Shown: positions 17,138 to 26,733 of the stretch, piece by piece
Layout: the number at the start of each line of letters is the position of its first letter
How positions within the stretch are numbered: position 1 is the stretch's first letter
From: Ruficoccus amylovorans
GTDB taxonomy: Bacteria > Verrucomicrobiota > Verrucomicrobiia > Opitutales > Cerasicoccaceae
Direction: 5' to 3'
Assembly: GCF_014230085.1 (NCBI RefSeq)
Contig: NZ_JACHVB010000025.1
Span: 62,001-126,000 of the forward strand
DNA: 64,000 nucleotides
The notes under the pieces: generated by a model
The model's input: the letters and a program-made list of their open reading frames with translations, nothing else
Told to the model about the DNA's origin: nothing
Databases searched by the model: none
Made by a program: the position numbers and the translations under genes

Positions 17138-18595
17138 TTACGTGTGCTTTACAGTGATGAGCGTAAGGTCGTCGGCGAAGCTGGCCTGCCCGGTGTAACG
17201 CTCGACCGTGGAGACGATCCCGCTGTTGATCTGTTTCGCGGGGCGGTCACGCAGCACGCGCACGCACTCGGCCAGCCGGTTCGAGGCGAACTCCGTCCCC
17301 TCGTCGTCGATGGACTCCGTCACCCCGTCGGTGTAAAACACCGCGATGTCCCCGCGCTTGAAGGGCACCGTGCGGTCCTCGATCACGTAGTCGAAAATGT
17401 CAGGCGGCACCATGCCCAGCGCCATGCCTTCCGAGCCGACGAAGTTCAGCTCCGGCTTGGCTTCGGAACCGGAGTGCGTGCAGATCAGCGGCAGCTCGTG
17501 ACCGGCACGGGCCAGGGTAAGCGTGTCTCTGGCTGTGTCGATGATCGCGTAAATGATCGTGATGAACATGTCGCGCCGGATTTCCTCGGACATCTCACGG
17601 TTCATGGCCTTGAGGACTTCGGAGGGGCTGCGGAAGGCCTGCGCGAAGTGCCGCAGGTTTGTCTGGCAAATCGTCATCAGCAGCGAGGCCGGAACGCCCT
17701 TGCCCGACACGTCCGCGATAGCCAACCCCACGCGACTCTCGTCGAGCTTGATCACGTTGTAGAGGTCGCCGCCGATCTTCTGCGCCGGGCGGTAATAGGC
17801 ATCAATCTCCAGCGCCGGATTATCCGGAAAGGTCTGCGGCAGGATCATCCCCTGGATGCTGCTGGCCACGGAAATGTCGAGGTCGAGCTTGCTCTTCTCG
17901 ATCTGCATTTCCATCAGGTCGGAGTTGTGAATGGCCATCGCGGCCTGCTCTGCCAGCGACTGCACGAGCGAAAAGTCCGCCTCGTTAAAGGCCAGGCCGT
18001 CGGCGGGGTTCGCCACCGCCAGCACGCCGAGAATCTTCGAGCGGAAGGCGATGGGCGCGACCACCAGCGAGCGCACCTTCAGCGCCGGGTCCTCGTGCTG
18101 AATGACGCGCGGGTCGCTCCCGGCATCCTCAATCAAAACGGCCTTGCCCGTGCGGGCAACCGAGCCGATCAGCCCTTCGCCCATTTCAAAAACCTCGGAC
18201 TTGAGAATCTGCTCGATGAACTTCGAGCGCGTGGCCAGCCGGTCGCGCGACTTCTGCGGTAAGGGGTGCTGCGGCGGAAACAGGCCCTCCACCGCGATGC
18301 CGCGCAGCTTGTCCTTGCCAGTGCGCTCGAAGATGCACGCGCTGAGCGCGCCGGTGCTCAGGATTGAGGCATGCACGATATGCTGGAAAAGCTCCTCACG
18401 CCCCACCCCCGCACCAATGGCCTCGACCAGGTTGTGCATGAACTCGACCACAATCTGCTTCTCCTGATGGACGAGCTGCTTTTCCTCGTCGAGCTGGACG
18501 TTTCTGCGCCGCTGACGGATATAGAAGAGCCAACCGACAAACGCGCCGACAAAAAGCCCTACCCCGAAAGACAACAGCAACCAGATCATAACCAA
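17138..18595 (-). CDS. membrane-anchored GAF-domain SpoIIE/RsbU-type serine phosphatase
   Basis: This 485-residue protein has one N-terminal membrane helix (about residues 3-25) followed by a basic stop-transfer and a short coiled coil. A GAF domain (about 60-215, with SVARTGKAVLIEDAGSD typical of GAF) precedes a PP2C-like SpoIIE domain (about 255-485). The phosphatase metal-site motifs are visible: GDLY, LAIADVSGKGVPASLLM and FYTDGVTES. Such proteins dephosphorylate STAS-domain anti-anti-sigma factors. The gene upstream on the same strand encodes a STAS protein, so the pair may form a partner-switching module. No anti-sigma kinase is nearby. Confidence 0.87.
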   Translation of the reverse strand: MVMIWLLLSFGVGLFVGAFVGWLFYIRQRRRNVQLDEEKQLVHQEKQIVVEFMHNLVEAIGAGVGREELFQHIVHASILSTGALSACIFERTGKDKLRGIAVEGLFPPQHPLPQKSRDRLATRSKFIEQILKSEVFEMGEGLIGSVARTGKAVLIEDAGSDPRVIQHEDPALKVRSLVVAPIAFRSKILGVLAVANPADGLAFNEADFSLVQSLAEQAAMAIHNSDLMEMQIEKSKLDLDISVASSIQGMILPQTFPDNPALEIDAYYRPAQKIGGDLYNVIKLDESRVGLAIADVSGKGVPASLLMTICQTNLRHFAQAFRSPSEVLKAMNREMSEEIRRDMFITIIYAIIDTARDTLTLARAGHELPLICTHSGSEAKPELNFVGSEGMALGMVPPDIFDYVIEDRTVPFKRGDIAVFYTDGVTESIDDEGTEFASNRLAECVRVLRDRPAKQINSGIVSTVERYTGQASFADDLTLITVKHT

Positions 18596-18699
18596 CTCAA
18601 CATGAGTAAGAACCCCGGCTTCTGCAATCCCTGTTATCCGTTATTCGAGGGGCATTGACCCAATTTCCGCCTACCGACCCTCAATCCGTAGAACCGGAA

Positions 18700-18747
18700 A
18701 GGCCGGTAAGTAAGACCGGAGACATCTCCTTCCTTACTTACCGGCCT
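18700..18747. repeat. 15-bp perfect inverted repeat between STAS and phosphatase genes
   Basis: AGGCCGGTAAGTAAG (18700-18714) and CTTACTTACCGGCCT (18733-18747) are perfectly complementary around an 18-base loop. On the minus strand it follows the STAS stop by 42 bases and precedes the phosphatase start by about 105 bases. A terminator for the acnA-STAS transcript is likely, although the 3' side (TTCCGGTTC) is only weakly U-rich. Confidence 0.6.
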
Positions 18748-18788
18748 CCCTGTTAAATCTCTAAGTATCAAATGGGGCAGATGTGGTC

Positions 18789-19349
18789 TTACTCGCTGTC
18801 GGCTTCCTTGTCCTTCTCGACCTGGAGCCGCAGGTAGGCGAGCACATCCTGGAATTTCTTCAGGTTACCCTTGTCCGCCTCCACGAGGTGCTCGTGCGCG
18901 CGCAGCATGCTCTCGGCCGAGGCATGGGGAGGGCCGTCCGTGGTTGTGGCCACGGTCTGCGCCCGGTCCACATCGAAGCTCAGGCTGCGCCCGTCGGCGT
19001 CCACCTCCAGGATGCGGTGCAGGCCAAGGTTGCGGACGAGTTCGAGGTTGCGCTCGCCGAGCCGGACCAGCGTGAGCTTGCCCGGCGGCTTCTGCTTGCG
19101 GAAGTCCATCGCGGCTCCGGCCAGGATGCCGAGAAAGGTGCTGTCCATCGCCGTGCACCCGGCGAAGTCCACCACGACGTGCGTGCGCCCCTCTGCCAGC
19201 ATGTGCTTGAAGAAGTCACTAACAGGCGCACAGTTAAGGTAACTGGCCCGGCCCTGTATACGCAACAGGGCCGGGTCGGAATAACCATCGACAAGAAAAA
19301 CAGGTGTGTCGTTATCTGCCATACCGCCCAGGTTAAGCAGGGAGTGCAT
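18789..19349 (-). CDS. STAS-domain protein, possible anti-anti-sigma factor
   Basis: This 186-residue protein has a STAS domain at about residues 15-120. The segment VVVDFAGCTAMDSTFLG has the MDS(S/T) phosphorylation motif of SpoIIAA/RsbV proteins, with the candidate phosphoserine at about S70. A helical, charged C-terminal extension (about 130-186) is unusual for a simple anti-anti-sigma factor. It lies 15 bases after acnA and is followed by a SpoIIE-type phosphatase. ATG 19322, nine residues in, is an alternative start. Its target sigma or anti-sigma factor is unknown. Confidence 0.78.
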   Translation of the reverse strand: MHSLLNLGGMADNDTPVFLVDGYSDPALLRIQGRASYLNCAPVSDFFKHMLAEGRTHVVVDFAGCTAMDSTFLGILAGAAMDFRKQKPPGKLTLVRLGERNLELVRNLGLHRILEVDADGRSLSFDVDRAQTVATTTDGPPHASAESMLRAHEHLVEADKGNLKKFQDVLAYLRLQVEKDKEADSE

Positions 19350-19364
19350 ACTCCCTTATCGGCA

Positions 19365-22118
<2,754 letters not shown>

Positions 22119-22185
22119 TTTCCAGAATTCAAGTCATGTTTTAATCCAGAGAGCCTTCGGCGGAGCCGGAAACCAGAGACCGCCC

Positions 22186-22656
22186 TTATTTCAGGGCGGC
22201 CTTGACCTCGTCGAAGGGAGGTAAATCGTGCGGGTCTTCGCTGGACCAGCTAAAGGTGACGGTGCCGTCCTTGTCCACCACGAAGGCCGAGCGCTTGGCC
22301 ACGCCCTTGAGCCCGAGCAGGTCGGAATAGAGCACGTCATAGGCGGTGGCGACTTCCTTGTTAAAGTCGCTCAGCAGGGTGACGCTGATCTTGTTCGCCT
22401 TGGCCCAGCCCTCCTGCGCGAACGGGCTGTCCACGCTGATACCGTACACGGCGGCGTCGAGCTTTTCGTACTCGTCCATCCCGGCGGAGATGCTGCACAT
22501 CTCGTTTTGGCAGACGCTGGTGAAGGCGAAGGGGAAAAAGAGCAGCACGGTCTTTTTCTTGCCGAAGTTGTCGCTGAGAGTAACTTCCTTCAGGCCGTCG
22601 GCCGTCTTCGTGTTCAGAGTGAAGTCAGGAGCTTTAGAGCCTTTCGCAAGAGCCAT
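22186..22656 (-). CDS. peroxiredoxin (AhpC/TSA family, AhpE/PrxE-like)
   Basis: This 156-residue protein has a thioredoxin fold with the peroxidatic motif PFAFTSVCQNEMC: Pro42, Thr46 and Cys49 form the PxxxTxxC signature. A second cysteine at 54 could act as a local partner. The C-terminal YGISVDSPFAQEGWA and the arginine in KRSAFVVDKDG complete the family pattern. It would reduce hydrogen peroxide or organic peroxides with a thiol donor. It is the first gene of the probable peroxiredoxin-acnA-STAS transcript. The 219-base region upstream shows no other gene. Confidence 0.88.
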   Translation of the reverse strand: MALAKGSKAPDFTLNTKTADGLKEVTLSDNFGKKKTVLLFFPFAFTSVCQNEMCSISAGMDEYEKLDAAVYGISVDSPFAQEGWAKANKISVTLLSDFNKEVATAYDVLYSDLLGLKGVAKRSAFVVDKDGTVTFSWSSEDPHDLPPFDEVKAALK

Positions 22657-22875
22657 AGATATAAGGTGTTGAAGTTAGAAAAGGGTGAACGGGCAAGCTA
22701 CGCCGCCCCTTGGGGCAGTGCAAGCACAACCTCGTGTATTCACGTGGTTTCGACCGGGGAACAGTATGGTGCTGAGAATGTTGCACCATTCACGCCAGCA
22801 AGTCCAGTGCCGTCCACCTGCTAAAAGCGAAATAGGAATAGTTCTCAACAAGCCCGTCCATCCCGTCGCGTCTCC

Positions 22876-24231
22876 TCACCCGCGGTTACGGGCAGCCAGC
22901 CGCCGCTGGGGATTGTCCGCGAAAAACGCCGCCACCGCCACAGCCGCACAGCAAGCGCCGTAGAGCCACGTCACCGGCGAGTAACTTCCCGCCAGTTCCT
23001 CGGAAACACTCCACAGCAACGGCGCGATCGCGCTGCAAATCACCATCGTCAACATGACCCAGCCGCTGACCGCGCCCAGGTGCTGCCGCCCGAAGAAGCG
23101 CGGATAGACCACGGCCATCAGCGTCCCGAAAAACGACGACGAAAGCCCGCCCCCGGCCACATAAACGACCACGCCCCAGCCATACGAGAGGTGCAGCAGT
23201 CCAAAAGCCGCCAGCGTCATGCTCGCCCCCATCACCACGAGCAAGGGCTTGAGGCGCATTCTCCCCGTCAGCCAGCCGATGACGAACCCGGAGGGAATAC
23301 TCACGCAGGTCATCCACAGGTAGAGCCGGAAAAAATTCGACGGCTCGCGACCCATTTCCCTAGCGATGTCCACAGCGTGGAAATTCACCGCGGTCATGAA
23401 AACCGAAATCAGGCTGAAAGCCGCCGTAAAGACCCAGAACGAGTAGGTGCGGATCGCCTCGCGCGCGGTAAACTCGTAGTGGATATTGAACTCCGGATCC
23501 GTCGGACCAGTCGGCTCCGGCGGGGGCGGTTCGCCATCCATGACCAGGCCGCACTCCTCGGGGTTGTCGCGATAGAACAGCCAACACAACCCGGAAACGA
23601 CAAAAATCAGCACCAGTCCCATGAGCACCCAGGCCTCCCGCCAGCCCAGCCAACTGACCGCGCCGTACAAACCCAGCGGCGCGGCGGCAAAGCAGACCCC
23701 ACCCACGCTCCCGGCAATGGCACTGGCCAGCCCGCGCTTGCGGTTGAACCACTTGCCCAGCATGGCGCGGGAAGTCATCGCCACCACGCCCTGCCCCAGA
23801 AACCGGATCAGGAAAAAGCCGAACATGACCACCGCCAGTGCCAGGTACGGCAGTGGCTCCTCCCCCGGCTTGAGCCAATGGTAGATGGCCGAGCACGAAG
23901 CCATATAAAAGAGGCTCAGCCCCAGGCCGATTTCAACCAGCGTCCCGGTCAAGCGGGCTCCAAAGCGGTCGAAAAACCGCCCGATCCGGGGCAGAATCAA
24001 GCCGCTGGCCACCGTTCCACCCAGATAGGCGATACTCAGTTGCAGGCGCGTCAGGTCGAGATTGGCCAGGAGGTCTTCGGTAAACGGCCCCACCCCGGCG
24101 GTCTGCCCAGGCATGCTTGAGACCATCCCCATGACCGAAGCACCGACCACGACCCACCCGTAAAAGAACGGTATCCGGTCCGGCCGGAACGGCACGTCCG
24201 GTCGCATCCATTTTCCCCTGGCACTCCCCAT
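22876..24231 (-). CDS. MFS transporter
   Basis: This 451-residue protein has twelve predicted membrane segments. The N-terminal half contains FYGWVVVGASVMGM and the central loop (about residues 215-245) carries charged and proline-rich sequence. The pattern, including MPGQTAGVGPFTEDLL in the first periplasmic loop, is typical of the oxalate/formate antiporter-like or monocarboxylate-like MFS subgroup (MCT-like). The substrate cannot be assigned. It is divergent from the small gene at 24408. An internal ATG nine codons in could also be the start. Confidence 0.8.
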   Translation of the reverse strand: MGSARGKWMRPDVPFRPDRIPFFYGWVVVGASVMGMVSSMPGQTAGVGPFTEDLLANLDLTRLQLSIAYLGGTVASGLILPRIGRFFDRFGARLTGTLVEIGLGLSLFYMASCSAIYHWLKPGEEPLPYLALAVVMFGFFLIRFLGQGVVAMTSRAMLGKWFNRKRGLASAIAGSVGGVCFAAAPLGLYGAVSWLGWREAWVLMGLVLIFVVSGLCWLFYRDNPEECGLVMDGEPPPPEPTGPTDPEFNIHYEFTAREAIRTYSFWVFTAAFSLISVFMTAVNFHAVDIAREMGREPSNFFRLYLWMTCVSIPSGFVIGWLTGRMRLKPLLVVMGASMTLAAFGLLHLSYGWGVVVYVAGGGLSSSFFGTLMAVVYPRFFGRQHLGAVSGWVMLTMVICSAIAPLLWSVSEELAGSYSPVTWLYGACCAAVAVAAFFADNPQRRLAARNRG

Positions 24232-24407
24232 AACACGCCAGCGTGGAGCATTAAAACGCCCGCGCCAAGCGCCGAATGCGCTTCCTCCCGCGAGCGCCGT
24301 TGCCAGGAGTGCCAGACGGGCGGACTTGACGCTTTTACCGCGTGTGATTAAAGCCTAAGCTCGCAACAAGCCGCCCCCCTGCCTCCGTCGTATTCCTGCC
24401 CACAGCC

Positions 24408-24665
24408 ATGAAGCCTTCCTACGAAACCGGATCATTGAGCTTTGAAGAACTCATGCAGGCGCTGGCCGAAGACGAACCGCACCGCAGACTCGTCCTGTGG
24501 ATCTGCCGCCAGAACGACTTCCAGCGCCGCTCCCTCATCCGCACTCAACTCCACGAGATGCGCCTCAAATGCGCCCCGGCAGCCCTCATCGCGCTGGTCG
24601 AGGCCCTTGAGAACCCGGATTTCGCGCGCCGGGCCGCCGATTTCCTGGCCGACGGCGGCCACTGA
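24408..24665 (+). CDS. small conserved-looking protein of unknown function
   Basis: This 85-residue, probably all-helical acidic/basic protein has the local coding bias and composition of neighbouring genes. There is no signal peptide, metal motif or recognisable domain. It lies 92 bases upstream of tyrS on the same strand and is divergent from the MFS gene. It is called because the frame is open, starts in a sensible promoter-proximal place and has a natural amino-acid composition. A function cannot be stated. Confidence 0.55.
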   Translation: MKPSYETGSLSFEELMQALAEDEPHRRLVLWICRQNDFQRRSLIRTQLHEMRLKCAPAALIALVEALENPDFARRAADFLADGGH

Positions 24666-24757
24666 ACCGCCTCCACAGGCCGGGGACGTGTTTTTCCCCT
24701 TGTCGGAAGCCCCCGCGACGGGCTTAATCGGCCCCACATACTCTAAATTTACTCCCC

Positions 24758-25939
24758 ATGAGCAGGTTGGACATTCTGAAAACAAACGCCGAGAGCATCA
24801 TCGGCGACGAGGACATGATGGAGCGCATCCGCGCCGGCAAAAAGCTGAAGATCAAGCTCGGCGTCGATCCCACGCGCCCCGACCTGACCTTCGGGCACAT
24901 GGTCGTCTTCAACAAGATGAAGCAGTTCCAGGCCATGGGACACGAGTGCATCCTGCTCATCGGCGACTACACCGCCACCATCGGCGACCCCTCCGGCCGC
25001 TCCGAGACCCGCCCCGTCCTCACCGACGAGGAAGTCCAGCAAAATTCCGAGACCTACCTCGACCAGGCGTTCCAGATCCTCGACGAGAACAAGACCACCG
25101 TGCGCTACAACAGCGAGTGGTTCCGCAAGATGGACTTTTCCGACGCGCTCAGCCTGACCCGGCAGATGACCGTCGCCCGCATGCTTGAGCGCGACGACTT
25201 CGCCAAGCGCTACGCCTCCCGCACGCCCATTTCCATCGTCGAATTTCTCTACCCGCTGATCCAGGGCTACGACTCGGTCATGCTGCAGGCCGACGTGGAG
25301 CTCGGCGGCTCCGACCAGCTCTTTAACATGCTCGTCGGACGCGCCCTCCAGAAAAACGCCGGACAGCCGGAGCAGACCGTCATCACCATGCCGCTGCTGG
25401 TCGGCCTCGACGGGGTGAAAAAGATGTCCAAAAGCCTGGGCAACTACATCACCTTCAACGACTCGGCCAAGGACATGTTCGGCAAGATCATGTCGATCAA
25501 CGACGAGACCATGTGGGACTACTACCGCCTGCTGCTCGAAGTGGACGGCGAAGCCCTCAAGCGCCACAAGCTGGAGCACCCGATGGAGGCCAAAAAGCAC
25601 CTCGCCGTGTCCCTGACCGCGATGTTCCACTCGCTCGACGCCGCCAACCATGAGCGCCAGCAGTTCGAGCAGGTCTTCTCCCGCAACAAGCTGCCCGACG
25701 ACATGCCGGTCTTCTCCTGGCGCGAGATCGCCGGAGAGGAAAACCAGCTCGCGCTGACCGAAGTCCTTTCCCGCACCAAACTTTTCCCCAGCAAGAAGGA
25801 AGTCCGCCGCCTCATCGAACAGGGCGCGGTCAAACTCAACGAGGAAAAAGCCGACGACCCCTTCCAGCCCATCGAAAAGCCTGAACAGGAACACATCCTC
25901 CAGGCCGGTAAACGTATATTTGTCAAGATCGTGGCGTAA
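24758..25939 (+). CDS. tyrS: tyrosyl-tRNA synthetase (TyrZ/type 2)
   Basis: This 393-residue class I aminoacyl-tRNA synthetase charges tRNA-Tyr. The HIGH-equivalent is in LTFGHMVVFNKM (about residues 45-56), the nearby GDYTATIGDPSGRS is characteristic of the shorter TyrRS subgroup, and KKMSKSLGN (about residues 224-232) is the KMSKS loop. A C-terminal S4 RNA-binding domain (about 335-393) ends the protein. All elements are intact. No T-box leader is visible in the 92-base gap upstream. Confidence 0.95.
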   Translation: MSRLDILKTNAESIIGDEDMMERIRAGKKLKIKLGVDPTRPDLTFGHMVVFNKMKQFQAMGHECILLIGDYTATIGDPSGRSETRPVLTDEEVQQNSETYLDQAFQILDENKTTVRYNSEWFRKMDFSDALSLTRQMTVARMLERDDFAKRYASRTPISIVEFLYPLIQGYDSVMLQADVELGGSDQLFNMLVGRALQKNAGQPEQTVITMPLLVGLDGVKKMSKSLGNYITFNDSAKDMFGKIMSINDETMWDYYRLLLEVDGEALKRHKLEHPMEAKKHLAVSLTAMFHSLDAANHERQQFEQVFSRNKLPDDMPVFSWREIAGEENQLALTEVLSRTKLFPSKKEVRRLIEQGAVKLNEEKADDPFQPIEKPEQEHILQAGKRIFVKIVA

Positions 25940-26021
25940 AATCAAACCGAACTTGACGGGAACCATTCTCAAAACTACTTTTCAATACGCCAAAATCTGC
26001 TAAACTATTAGCGAGGCAATC

Positions 26022-26234
26022 ATGGGAGAGAAAATTAAATCAATCCTTGAAGGAGTCGGTACATTGTACGACTTTGTTCCTTATGAATCAAAAGCGGTGA
26101 GAGAAGAGACCCCGATGGGATATCTTCACACAGCATTTGAATACATTGGTCATGGCCTCAAGACTTCAGAGACAGAAACAGAAAGAACGAGAAAAGGAAG
26201 AGCTGAACAGCTTGAACTTATCTCAGACTGCTGA
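26022..26234 (+). CDS. short AT-rich open frame overlapping the DUF2335 gene
   Basis: A 70-codon frame begins at ATG 26022, preceded by GCGAGG at ribosome-binding distance, and ends inside the next gene in another frame. Its product shows no recognisable domain. It could be a small upstream gene translationally coupled to the DUF2335 gene, or the authentic N-terminus of that protein disconnected by a frameshift near 26150. The region is clearly more AT-rich than the flanking tyrS and hrpB genes. Confidence 0.4.
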   Translation: MGEKIKSILEGVGTLYDFVPYESKAVREETPMGYLHTAFEYIGHGLKTSETETERTRKGRAEQLELISDC

Positions 26235-26643
26235 AATCAAGCAGGTAAAACAGCGTCTTTCAAATATTGAGGCTGGCTTAGTTAAAATACAACAAACTAA
26301 GCTCACATTACACAGTGGCCCACTCCCGCCTCCTGAGCAAACAGAGGCATACGAAAGGATGCACCCTGGATTTATTGATCGGTCACTTAAGATGGCTGAG
26401 AGAGAACAGGAGCTTCAACATCGCCACATAAAAAGGGGTCAAGTCTTTGAGTTTATCGACAAAATCACGATAAAGTCCATAGGTGGTGTCATCGTTTTGG
26501 CGCTCGTAGGATTCGGGATATACTTTGTTTTCGACGGAAAAGAAAAAACAGGCTTATTCACCTTAATTACCGGAGCATTGGTCCCTATTATTGCCGCAGT
26601 GTTAAAAATCGGGATGTCATCTGAGAGAAAGAAGCCACAGTAG
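26152..26643 (+). CDS. DUF2335-family membrane protein
   Basis: This 163-residue protein (from ATG 26152; a TTG at 26137 would add five residues) has a charged coiled-coil N-terminus (about 1-55). The DUF2335 signature follows: HSGPLPPPEQTEAYERMHPG and then a helix with LKMAEREQELQHRH (about 58-105). Two hydrophobic segments separated by a short FDGKEKTG turn end the protein. DUF2335 proteins are small membrane proteins of unknown role scattered in genomes and mobile regions. The gene sits in an AT-rich islet between tyrS and hrpB, suggesting acquisition by transfer. The possible frameshift with the preceding frame leaves the N-terminus unsure. Confidence 0.65.
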   Translation: MASRLQRQKQKEREKEELNSLNLSQTAEIKQVKQRLSNIEAGLVKIQQTKLTLHSGPLPPPEQTEAYERMHPGFIDRSLKMAEREQELQHRHIKRGQVFEFIDKITIKSIGGVIVLALVGFGIYFVFDGKEKTGLFTLITGALVPIIAAVLKIGMSSERKKPQ

Positions 26644-26670
26644 CATACAAAAAATGGATCCCCACACAGA

Positions 26671-26733
26671 GGGGTAGCCGCCTTTCTGGCGGCGTAGGGG
26701 CGGAGCCCCTCAGTGCCAGCGGGTGCAACCCGT
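26671..26733 (+). repeat. multi-hairpin intergenic repeat, copy C (stems changed)
   Basis: Three hairpins in the same order and spacing as copy A: GCCGCC/GGCGGC (26677-26682, 26688-26693), AGGGGC/GCCCCT (26696-26701, 26705-26710) and GCGGGT/ACCCGT (26719-26724, 26728-26733). Compared with the other copies, the first and third stems differ on both arms so that pairing is kept. The last hairpin abuts the hrpB stop codon. Confidence 0.72.
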
